A stretch of 64,000 bases of DNA from Micropterus salmoides (taxonomy: Eukaryota; Chordata; Actinopteri; Centrarchiformes; Centrarchidae): contig NW_024043372.1 of assembly GCF_014851395.1 (NCBI RefSeq), positions 6,275,490 through 6,339,489 of the forward strand, read 5' to 3'. Under the pieces are notes generated by a model, which saw only the letters and a list, made by a program, of their open reading frames with translations, searched no databases and was not told the origin of the DNA. Positions 47,756 to 64,000 of the stretch are shown one piece after another (positions within the stretch are counted from its first letter, which is position 1; each line of letters opens with the position of its first letter). A program made the translations under genes and the position numbers.

Positions 47756-50700
47756 CTATTTTTTTTATTTTTTTATTTTTTTATACTTATTCCTTGCTCA
47801 GTTTACAATTCAAAATGTAATTTTGTAAATATTTGACTGCATTTAGGTAACATGCAACATTTAATAAGTTTGGCTGTTTTGGTGAATTAAAAAATAAACG
47901 TTTTGTGTTCCTCAAAGTAAGGTATTGCAAAAGGCTCAGGTATTGTATTGGCAGTAGAAGTGCAGAAAACTTTTACTCAGCCTTGGCAAGATGAAGGGTA
48001 TTCTATGGTGAGCAGAGCACCTGTAGTGTGCAACTGAATTACAGTAATCACACACTGTATGGAGAAATAGGGTGAAGTTAATACACATATGATCTGAAAG
48101 TGCTGTGCCCTGATCAGAAACATCTGTATTTAACGTAAGGATAGAGCCTCTAGTATGTTGATCCTCAGAGCAAATGCACTTCTTTGTGACGAGAGTTTAT
48201 ACAGTACAGGAGAGTGAAAGGAGCCATTTGAAATTGGGCGTGGGGATTTGACATAGGCTTAATGGCCACAAGATGAACGTCATTGATCTGTGGGGAATTT
48301 GGGTCATTACAGCTACAAGGCAGAAAATATAGACAAAAATGTAATGGCTCCTCCTCGTGTACGGACACAATTCTCACTGTGTTGCTCATCAATAGATTTA
48401 GTTTAGAGAGGTTTGAGTAAGTGAAGTAACAGGTACATGTCATGCACCTCTGATCTACAGTGAGAATAGTTTGTGTCACAGAACAAACAGCTTTCTGTAC
48501 ACCTTTCTGTTAACTCAATACCTCCAACAGTCTTTGCTTCAGCTTACTTTGTGTGTAAAGTGAAGTTTGTGGCATCATGCAAATGTGGCCTACTTGGCGA
48601 GCCGTGATTCTGTTGTGTTACTCATTCTGGTGCAAGTGGCCTAGTTACACCCGTGTCCTTCATTTCAGACATTGCACACAGAGTTTTGAATGATTTCAAT
48701 TAGTTTTCTGTGTATAAAAAAAAAAAAAAAAGCTATTGATGGTGACTCTAAATAATGAATAATTCCTGTTTAAGTTAACCCCTTAAGGAAATCAGGTCAG
48801 TTGAGCCCTAGCTAGAACATTTGGGCCTTTTTTGGGAGTCGTGTTGAAAGTGGGCTGAAATATGATCCCTGGTTTGCCCTGTTTGGTCCTCTAGTTTAGT
48901 GGTTCCCCCACAAAGTAGTCAATTTCAGTTATTTGCACTCTATATCACCTTCTGTATGTGTACCAGTACCTAGTGAAGTCAGTACCTAGAATAAAACCCA
49001 GCAGTGTCAGGATTTGAATCCACTACTCTGGTGGTAATCTTAATAAATAATCAGCCTTCTCTCGTGCTGTTCAGCCCTGTAGGGAAAAGTATGCCCAGTG
49101 AGCCCTGGTTAGGTCCTCTATGGCCCAGCAGGATCCAGGCTGATGTTTTCAGAGCTTCTGATCTCCAGCGCTCACGTGTGCAGCGTCAGATTAAAGTCTA
49201 TTTAAAGGAGTCATCAAAAGTAAGTCAGAGGAATAGCTTGCAGTCCACCGCAGATGCTATCTAAACTTTTTTTTTTAGAGATTTTATTTAAAAAGAAAAC
49301 CTGTTCAATACTTCCGGCCAACATCTTCAAGTACTCAGTTATTAAAAAAAAAAAAATCTCAGTGTCTCGATCAGTTAATCTTGTTTCTGTTAAATATTTT
49401 GTTTTTTTTGTTGTAGTTTAGTCTGTTCAGGAACCAAGTAAACAATTTTTAAGAGAAACGCCACGTCATCTGAAACGTCAGGTTCTTGATGACGTCTGCA
49501 CAGCTGGATCAGCTGGCAGGTGTCAACAGCTCTGTATGCCTTGGAGTTGGTACGGATAATGTGATGTACTGTCCAAATAATAAGGGTATCCTACTGCCAC
49601 TGCAAGCAGGGTGGTGCTAACCCTACAACAAGTGAATGTGAAATATCAGTCTCTGCCTTCTTTCCCCTTAAATAAACAGATTCAAAAACATCTGTTCATT
49701 AGTTTTTTCTAAATGTGAAAGCACATAAGCCAGCAATACTTTATTTAGTTATTTATTTTTTGCACCTGCATTTATTAATTTGTTTGTAAATTTAGTCTGT
49801 AGTAATCCAGGTTATGATGAGAATGTCTGGAATGGAATTTGTAGAAATAATTTAGTGTATATGCTTTAGGGAAAGTGGAATTTAGGTAAATATATCTCAC
49901 TTTAAAAAAGACTTTCTATGTGGTGCAGAGATCTTCAGCCACATAGAAAGCAATATTTCATTTAGATATTGTATATGACTAGAATATCCATGATACAGGT
50001 TAAAACCCAAACATGACATATTACAATTGAGGTTACTGATTTCCAAATTGTTGGTCCAATAAAAGTGGATGTATCCTCGCTCCTCTCTGAGCGTACGTCA
50101 TAATGGCAGACCAGATCGATTATCTCTGAGGATAAGCAGGGAGAAAATAAGGGAAATGAAAGTACCCAGAGAATATCTACCAGCTTCAGCAATGCTCTGT
50201 AGATGACCCTGACCTTTGATCTTACTGTGTACTAGGGGAAATACTTCAGTGGAGCAGCACAGGGGGAGGGAGAAGTGCTACATCAATTAATGGTACTTGA
50301 CAATAAATCACTTGAGCATCACTTTATCATAAAATAGAGTCTCAGGAAGAAGAAGCTGCCATGCAGAGTCTCACTGAAAACCATGTGATTGTAAATTTCA
50401 GGTTTATTATTTTAATTATTTAAAGTAAATAAAGGCATTTGGTGATATGTACCAGAAATTCTCCTTTAGCCATGTCTGTCTGAGAGCTGAGCTGGCAGGA
50501 GCGCAGAGACACAATGTAAACAAACTTGCCCTGTTGGCAGTCGGGGGTTAACCATTTATGCAAATGTAGTTTAAAATGAAATGCTTTGATTGTCTATACA
50601 CAAAAATCTTCTCTGTGTAGGTAGATGGAGAGACAAATTTGAATTGGATATGGTGTGCTACATCTGCTACTCAAAACCACAAGGTTTATAAAATTATAGG

Positions 50701-51175
50701 TTTATTACTGAGGTCATAGTTTACGGTTGTGTACTTGACTTGATTACATTGATTACCTTTTGAAAGAAATGCTTAAATGAAATAATACTTTTGGCCTCCT
50801 TTCTTCCTCCTCAAAGCTTTTGATGCAAACACCGACTTTCACTTTAAACCAAAAATGCAGTTAACCTCAGCAGAAGGGCTCCTCAACCTTTTCACCTGGG
50901 TATCTCACCCTGGGATTCAGACTCATTACTTTGCTGCTCATGTCATGTAGGGAAGCCTCCTCCTGTTCCTCTGACCCTTTGTTTAACCACAAGATCCCAT
51001 CTAGTTTTCCTCTCCCTTTCCATTATGGAAAAGATGAACTGTTGTTTTGTTCTTGCTTTGTGGACGACAGATTGCAGGCAAAAGTTATATGAACTCACAA
51101 GTAGATCGTTTATTGGACAGAGTTTTAAGAGCCTCTCATCCAACACAGCTTGACATTTTGTCTTTGTGTCTACAG
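47756..51175. other. Intron 2 of chd6, gene-free
   Basis: AT-rich with T-rich simple sequence at 47758-47785, an A-run at 48717-48732 and smaller runs. No exon, RNA gene or complete mobile element recognised. Confidence 0.5.
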
Positions 51176-51679
51176 TAGGGCTGAACGATTTTGGAAAATA
51201 ATCTAATTGCGTTTTTTTTTAACCAATATCGCAGTTGCGATTTAACCTCAGTTTGAGGTTCAATTCAAAAGTTGACGAACGAAAATAAAACCATGTGACC
51301 TCTCTCGTGTTTAATAGACACGCTTAGAAATTCTCCGACAACACCGGAGTTACCCCCTCCTCCTCCGCAGCTTCCGAGGCAGTGCGGCAGTGAGAAGGCT
51401 GAGTGCGGCGGATGGCCCGACTACTTCACCCACTACCACCACCAATTTACCTGCGGGTGGCTGGTGCTTCTTTCATTCCCTGTGTGATACTAAAGTTTAT
51501 GTAGCGTCAGCTCCTGTCAAGCTTAAAGCCGTTGTACAACAACAAGTCAAGGTTTGCCAAGTTGATGCTTCCTCTGCAGACTGGTTTACTCTTGCGTGTC
51601 ACCAGAGTGTAATTGCAGCCTTTGCGATTAGAAAATCTTGTTTTATCATATCGCGATAATATCGCAAATGCAATTAATA
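51176..51679. mobile_element. hAT-type element with perfect target duplication but lost right TIR
   Basis: Left end TAGGGCTGAACGATTTTGGA. Right side reads ATCGCGATAATATCGCAAAT and GCAATTAATA and then stops about a dozen bases before the expected CAGCCCTA. A perfect 8-bp direct repeat, GTCTACAG, lies at 51168-51175 and 51680-51687, so insertion limits are secure. A CpG-rich core (51330-51480) contains an 89-codon frame without transposase features. Confidence 0.82.
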
Positions 51680-52879
51680 GTCTACAGTGAGCCAAAACGC
51701 ACCTGAAAGTGAAGTATGTCGGATCTGCACTCTACTGATGAACATTAAGTGTATTTATACTAAATTGCAGGCATCAAATAAGGACATGATCAACTCACCC
51801 AGTCTGTAATCTAAAATAAAGCTGCCGTGAGTGGGTCTTATCTGCTGCGTGACTTCCTTGTGCATTACTCATCACTGGTATTGCCCACAGCAAAATGGTT
51901 TGTGCTTCACAAAACAACGTGCAACATCTAAAATAACTGTTTAGTACATCTGAAGCAATCAGTTGATGAACAAAAAATGACTGTTTACTATTTTAATAAT
52001 AAATTAATTGTTCAAAAAAAATTTAAGCAAAAGTGCCAGTTCAGTGCTTTAGTTAATTCTGTATGATAGCAAATATATTCGATTTGGGACTATGGGTTAG
52101 ACAAAACCAGCAATTTGAAGACCTTTGGCTTTAGCAAATTGTTATGGGCATTTCCTTGTATTTTCTGACATTCCATTACCCAAAACGACTTGAATTTGAA
52201 ACCCAAAAGTTTGATGAATGCCCAGACTTACACGTGTAGCACAAACAATTTGAATCTTTTCTTTCAATTTTTTTGAGCTGCACCTGTAGTTTGATATATT
52301 AGACTTTTGGAGGGCCAATTTCATGTTTCGTGTGTATCTGCCTGCAGCTAATCTCGTATACTACTAGACCCATACGTCTAATATATTTTGTGCCCATTAA
52401 TGACTGTGTGCTCAAGGACGTCTTGTGGTTGAGGTGATTCACAATTTGTGAAAACCTGTTTTATCGACTGAGCCTATTGTGAAGCTTAAACTTTAGTAAT
52501 TTTAGCAAAAAAGCACCATTTTACAATATGTGTTTTGACAAAGTATTTTTGCCAATCGGCTAGGCTAAAAACACTTCCCCCAGTTAGTTTTCCCCTGTTT
52601 ATACAGTTAGGTGAATCCAGGACGCTCGGTATACCATTGCACTATTCACTATCCATCTTAAGGAAAACTAAATCTATACTAGTCTATACTAAAAAAACTA
52701 TTACAAATGTTGCATACATCTATATAATAAAACTTTTACTATAATACAAAAATACTTTATTTCCACATGTGGACAGTAGATGATGCGCACACAGACAGGA
52801 TAGACCTGTATCGTATGTTTAGACTGACTGACAGAAGCAAGTAAAGATTTGGAAATTCAGGCTGACATCACAGTCCATA
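51680..52879. other. Intron 2 of chd6, gene-free
   Basis: AT-rich. No exon or bounded repeat found. Confidence 0.5.
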
Positions 52880-53380
52880 CGTCAGACAGTTGAAGAGGAT
52901 AGATAGTTGGGGAGCCAGTGGCAACGAAAGGGTTACCATGGTGACCGCGTGTTTACGTCCGCCTCCCCGCTGCCCTCAGCTTTGGCACAGAGAGCCAGTT
53001 TCCATGGCAACGGCTCTGATTCCCCCCCCCCCAACCAACCAACTGGCGAGGAGGCCGTTGAGCTTCGCTGTGTGTGATTCATTGAGATGATTCCTCATAC
53101 CTGTGTGAGAAGCAGAGTCGGTTATGCGCATCTGCATTGGCCTCACGACACAAGGCGGTCGGTCTTACTGCATAAAACAGCAGTTACAAAAAGCACCTTC
53201 TCCATGCTCCGCAATACGCCGGCCATGCATCAATATGACATGCACACACTTTTTGCAGACAAAAATACGCACGCCACATGAGGATTTGCATGAAGACACA
53301 AACGTGCGCAGACGTTAGTCAGTCATTCCACATTGACCTGGCGAGCGAGTCGCTCCACAGTGTGTGTGCTCCCTGGTTTC
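52880..53380. promoter_or_regulatory. CpG-enriched patch with two RFX X-boxes
   Basis: GTTACCATGGTGAC (52932-52945) and GTTTCCATGGCAAC (52998-53011) fit the X-box bound by RFX proteins; the second is a full-strength match. Another half site GGCAAC precedes the first. CpG frequency is high through about 53350 (GACCGCGTG, ACGCCGGCC, GCGAGCGAGTCGC). The patch lies in intron 2 and is not a repeat I know. An enhancer or internal promoter controlled by RFX factors is a reasonable inference; no donor or start codon was tied to it. Confidence 0.42.
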
Positions 53381-54814
53381 TAATTACAGTCAAGAGCATC
53401 AGAAAGGGCCGCAGCCAGTTTTAGACCCTCTTTGCTTTGCTGTCATAGGAACCGTGCAATCATTTCTCTGACAACATGCATCAAACACGTGTCTACGTAG
53501 GTGTGTTGGGGGGGGAATTGATTGGCTTTGTGTTGTTGCTATAGGCCCTCTGAAGAACGTCAGGCTACATTTTCATCAGCTGTGTTCAGCGCTCAACCTT
53601 TCTGATTCAAAATTCCACATAATCACAGTAATGAGCCGGCGCTGGCTCGTTCTCAGAGACACGATCACTTCCCTTTGCCAATTGCAAAAAATGTGCTACA
53701 GTTAGTGGCGGTGACATTGGTACGGAAACATACGGACGGCGCACGGTCTCTCACATTACATACAGATGGACAGAGCCCACGAACAGCAGTGTGAAAAGAA
53801 GTGGAGGCTGTATAACAGGCGGTAGACCATGCTGTACATAGGGCTGTATGTTTATTAACAACTTTGACAGCTGGTGGTCGATACCTGTTTATGCATCTTG
53901 AGACAGGCTGCCAGTCTTGATTGGTTGATTTGCTTTTTGTTTTTATGTAATTTATTTATTTATAGGAGGGAGCACGCTGTGTCATTAATTGAGAACTGGA
54001 TGTGTTTTTAAGAATTAAATCTGCAGCATATTTTGTATTGTAGTGGGTGGATTTGATTTGTCACTACCATGTCAAGGATTTTGACTTCTCAAGGTTCTTC
54101 CTTTTCAAAAACACCAGTGGGTTTTTTTCAGGCTTGTTTATTAGATATTGTTAAGCCTTTTTTCTAGAAAAGTGGATTTTTTTTGTCAAATGTTTAGTAA
54201 CTTATTTTTGAGATGGACTTTAATCTGTTACTGTAAAGGAAATGTTTTTTTTAAATATTAATAATAATCACAGTATTTTATAAGAAAGTCTGTGTTAATC
54301 TCAGTGATTTGTTTTTTCCTAATCACCTTCTGTTCACTGAGTGGTATTTGGAGACGCTCACAGTGCTTTATAAACTACTTTTGGTAAAACAAAAATTCTT
54401 GTTTTAATTTTAATTGTGAAGTGTTTTTAATCATTGTTTAACAGTCCATTCCAGCTATGGTTATATACTCAGACTTTATAAACTTTGATATAGATTTGTA
54501 ATCCATCACATTAAACCTTGATGCTGCAGGCTTTAGAATTTTTTCTTTAGCCTCCAGCTGATGCATGATGCAACTTTCTCTTCTTCTGCTGTCTGTAGTC
54601 TGTTTCTGTGAATGTTTTGTGCTATAGCATAATGACTCTTAAACTGCCAATCATGATTTAAGAATAGGTTGCTTGCATGTTTTTGCTGTCTACAGTATAA
54701 TTTGTTATTACATAAATATAGAGAAACTCAGACTGCTCATTGTTGTTTTTTTTGCTGTAAGTGCTAAATGGTCAAATCAAGTCTCTATAGTGATTCTCCA
54801 CAGTTCATATGTGT
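53381..54814. other. Intron 2 of chd6, gene-free
   Basis: 53381-53830 is still of mixed composition and may be part of the regulatory patch; the rest is T-rich and AT-rich. No exon recognised. Confidence 0.5.
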
Positions 54815-54876
54815 CACGTCAACACACTTTTCACCTGTGTGAAGTATTTCACACAGGTGAAAAGTGTGTTGACGTG
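54815..54876. repeat. Perfect 62-bp hairpin (29-bp stem, 4-nt loop)
   Basis: The left arm (54815-54843) starts CACGTCAACACACTTTTCAC and ends CTGTGTGAA. The loop is GTAT (54844-54847). The right arm (54848-54876) is its exact reverse complement, TTCACACAGGTG...TTGACGTG. Each arm contains an E-box (CACCTG/CAGGTG). No flanking direct repeat was found. Confidence 0.97.
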
Positions 54877-61318
<6,442 letters not shown>

Positions 61319-62155
61319 CAGGGGTATTCAGTTAAAGTTCAAAGAGGTTCAGTTAGAGAAAATTTCCCGAAGCAACGGTCCGGAACATCATAACGACCAA
61401 CTTGCGTTATCAGTCAGTACCGTAACGTATAGTTGTATCAACGTATGTTTTTAGTTAACAACTGACTAATATTTCAACAATATTTACTGTCAGTTTTCAC
61501 ATCAAACAGGGGGGATAATAAATAATGACTACTCTAATAATAAATTCTAAATTTAAGTAAACTAAAATAAAGTGCTTAATTTAAAAATGTAGCTTTAAGT
61601 GATTGAAGTGTAGTCTCAACCAATTTTATAATAAACAATCAAGTCATCTTAACAAAAGAACAGCTGTATTGCCTCCTCTTCTCTTTCATTCCCTCTTATA
61701 TACCACTTTCCTACTTTCTCTTGTTCAGTGACAAACGTGAGCTCTGGCTGGATCGGACATATGAGATATTCTGGTTTTGAACTGCCTGTGGGAAGAATGT
61801 ACATCTAAGAATCTGTACATTCTTGATTAAATGCCATGTTAAATCTATTTTGTCTCCTCTCTCCGTGTGTTTCCTAAACGTCTCTGGTGTATCTCACTCG
61901 GGGACTGGACTCGCAATGTTAATCGGAATGCACAGATTTGATTGGCTGAGCAGCATCACATGAGACGATTGAAAGACATGCAACTGGTCTGTGAGTTTCC
62001 TGTGCTGCTAACCAGTACAGTAAATGCTAGAAAAGCTAGAAACGCTCCGTCACGAGGTAGTAATTCTCAATAATCAATTGCTTTAGGTCGGGGGTCTGGA
62101 GAGGACGGCGACTGGGTCCAGATCCGGACTGCAGTCTGCCAATTAGTGACCTCTG
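61319..62155. mobile_element. hAT-type element, 837 bp, perfect target duplication
   Basis: Left end CAGGGGTATTCAGTTAAAG, right end the reverse complement of CAGAGGTCACTAATTGGC. The terminal inverted repeat is short (CAGGGGT against CAGAGGT). The flanking 8-bp direct repeat GACTAGAG at 61311-61318 and 62156-62163 is exact. GGTCCGGAACATCATAACG near the left and GGTCCAGATCCGGACTGCAG near the right are familiar from this fish family. No transposase. It ends about 400 bp before chd6 exon 3. Confidence 0.87.
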
Positions 62156-62556
62156 GACTAGAGTAACTCTGTAGTAATGGTGAATTCTCTAATAAGAGCA
62201 ATAATGGATAGAGAAAATTCAGTGATTACACATACATTTCTACAGCTTTAATTCCAATATTACAGTCATACAGACATGCTGTTTTCATTTGCTAATTAAT
62301 TCTAGTCACTTCTTTGCCATTTTTTTCCGATCACCCTCAACGGAAATCAGCACTTCCTACAAATATTTCACATTAAAACCAGGAAAGGAAGGAGATATGC
62401 TCTTTTTAGCAGGTGGAAAGCTCTTAATGTGAAAGCAGGGAGTGCTCATTGACAGTCATTTAACATTTTAACATCTAGCTACAATTAATTTGTGAATGAT
62501 AATGAGAACAGTATGATAATGATTAACTTAATTCATGACACGCTTTTCTTTTTCAG

Positions 62557-63190
62557 ATGTTCACTGGTCTCCTGAAGCACACGCCACCTCTGGCCTCCGC
62601 TGCAGCAGCCGCCTCCACTGCCTCGGACCAAAACAGCAACGCACAAACCACAGTTCCCACAATCCCACGGGGACACCTGGTCGTGGGCCCCAAGGACCAG
62701 CTTCGCCTCCTCACTCCTGTGGGCAGCACGGCGACGTCCAATCACTGCGCGGCGGCCGGGGCCCACGCCGCTAAGCACTCCGGAGGAGCCCCACGACCTC
62801 CTTCCTCCCTGAGCGAGGAGGATGATGGAGGAGGAGGAGGAGGAGGAAGGGTGAAGAAGAAACGAAAGAAAAAGGACAAGAGAGAACGGGAGAAAGGAGG
62901 AGGGGAGGGAGGGGAAAGGGAAAGCAGCAAACCAAAGAAAAGAAAGGAAGAGAAGGAGGCGACGGTGGTCACACTGAGGAAGACTAAGGAGCCCAATGAA
63001 GGCAAGGAGCGAAAGGAGCGTCGGACCAAGGGAAAGGAGGGCAGGAAAGAGAGTAAGACAGAGCAGAAGAATGTGGGAGGGGGGAAACCTGCAGGCGCCA
63101 CTGGACCTGCTCAGGTGCCTGTTAAGGTGCCTGGGAAGAGAGGAAGGAAACCGAAGATCAAAGTCCTACCTCCTTTACCCACGAATCAAG
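62557..63190 (+). CDS. chd6: chd6 second coding exon, N-terminal low-complexity region
   Basis: Exon of 634 nt with a strong acceptor (GCTTTTCTTTTTCAG at 62556) and donor (AATCAAG|GTATGC at 63190/63191), entering in phase 0 and leaving in phase 1. It encodes 211 full codons, protein residues 11-221 if joined to the exon at 37835. In order: an Ala/Thr-rich start with LLKHTPP; RGHLVVGPKDQLRLLTP; acidic SEEDD and seven Gly (about 96-107); KKKRKKK (about 110-116); a long Lys/Glu/Arg stretch; and GKRGRKPKIK (about 203-212), an AT-hook-like segment. The Gly run plus VKKKRKKK is the hallmark shared with vertebrate CHD6; other CHD6-9 members have Lys-rich but different text. The family remodels nucleosomes using ATP; chromodomains and helicase lie in later exons. 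Reading past the donor to 63354 is intron. Paralogues chd7-9 are the main alternative. Confidence 0.85.
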
Positions 63191-64000
63191 GTATGCAGTT
63201 AACAAGATGTCTTTTTGGGTTTTTCTTTGTGTGCGTGGGGGTTTTTCCTTGTGGTGGACGTTGGGTGGTGGTGATGGATGTGGTTGTGTTGGAGTGGAGT
63301 TTGCGTGTGGAGTGGAAGATGCAAGGAGGACGTTATGATGATATGTTTTTTTGAGTTTGCCGATCAATCTTTTAGTTGATTGGTGGAAAATTTGATAAGT
63401 TTTTTCAATAAGCACAAAATGACAAATATTCACTTTTTCACTATTCTGAAATGTGGTGATTTACTACTTTTCTATGTTTTTATAACCTTGAAAATTGCAT
63501 ATATTTGGGTCTTAGACAGTTGGGCTTGGATATTGTGATTTCACACTATTTTCCAGAAATGAATCTATTAATTTCATCTATTAATCATCAAGCCAGTCAG
63601 TGATGACAATATTCATCAGTAATAACCTTGTTTTTAAAGATATAGATATGTTACGACATCCTGGGTATTGAAGGGGTTTTAAAACCATTCTATTTATTTA
63701 TATTCAACTCAAGAAAAATCAAGTAACGTCTTAACATTCGAACGGCCATCATGCCCTGGTGGCAGCTTTCGGTATGTGCACACAACTGCTATTTTAAGTT
63801 CATACTCATACGATCCACCGTTTGAAAGCTAAAATCCTTGTGATTCAACCAATGCAACCCATTTCAAGATACAATCACCACAATGGGTACAATCAGCGCC
63901 TCTGTCAGACCAACCAGTACAATCAAACGTGACTCAACTCACCTATGAAGCCTCATAGTAACTAAATCCACCGATTGATTATATTCCACTAAAAATGGTC
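63191..64000. other. Start of chd6 intron 3
   Basis: Intronic sequence after the donor GTATGC. The first 150 bases are GT-rich (GTGGTGGACGTTGGGTGG). No further exon is seen before the window ends. Confidence 0.7.

Noticed and set aside
54815..54876. Hairpin as a known microRNA precursor
   Set aside because: The stem is perfect with a 4-nt loop, and the arms match no microRNA that I know; typical precursors are longer with bulges and larger loops.
62557..62559. ATG at the first base of exon 3 as the main chd6 start
   Set aside because: An upstream in-phase exon at 37815 supplies a start whose peptide matches CHD6; the 62557 ATG is more likely an internal Met, though it could serve in exon-2-skipped transcripts.
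62742..63101. 119-codon minus-strand frame opposite chd6 exon 3
   Set aside because: It is the antisense shadow of the Lys/Glu/Gly-coding purine tract, giving only Ser/Phe/Leu/Pro low complexity.

Overview
The window is nuclear DNA of a bony fish, probably a spiny-rayed teleost. The evidence is the AT-rich sequence crowded with long CA/TG microsatellites, tRNA-headed SINEs of teleost type, many hAT-type MITEs with TAGGGCTG-like ends and 8-bp target duplications, and a decayed Penelope-like (Neptune-type) retroelement. No bacterial, organellar or viral gene set is present. Nearly all short open frames are chance frames or repeat shadows.

One protein-coding gene is supported: the 5' end of a chd6-like gene (chromodomain helicase DNA-binding protein 6) on the + strand. 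A CpG-rich promoter lies at about 19.1-20.6 kb. A probable non-coding first exon ends at 19810. A 50-nt exon at 37815-37864 carries the start codon and ten codons (MKIHKKDKQQ). A 634-nt exon at 62557-63190 encodes a low-complexity N-terminal segment, with poly-Gly followed by KKKRKKK and an AT-hook-like GKRGRKPK. The identification rests on remembered similarity to the vertebrate CHD6 N-terminus: the first residues, a gap-free join between the two exons, and the Gly-run plus VKKKRKKK block. The chromodomains and helicase are beyond the right edge.

Layout: 1-19.1 kb is gene-free DNA upstream of chd6, holding a hAT MITE, three SINEs, microsatellites and the Penelope remnant. 19.1-20.6 kb is the promoter. 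19.8-37.8 kb is intron 1 (about 18 kb). 37.9-62.6 kb is intron 2 (about 24.7 kb), rich in hAT remnants. 63.2-64.0 kb is the start of intron 3. The introns also hold CpG-enriched or motif-bearing patches that could be cis-regulatory, notably a pair of RFX X-box motifs near 52.9-53.0 kb, and a perfect 29-bp-stem hairpin at 54.8 kb.

I found no new multi-gene system. The most useful results are the split start of chd6, with ATG directly after the acceptor AG in both coding exons, the X-box sites, the perfect hairpin, and several mobile elements whose target duplications fix their exact ends.
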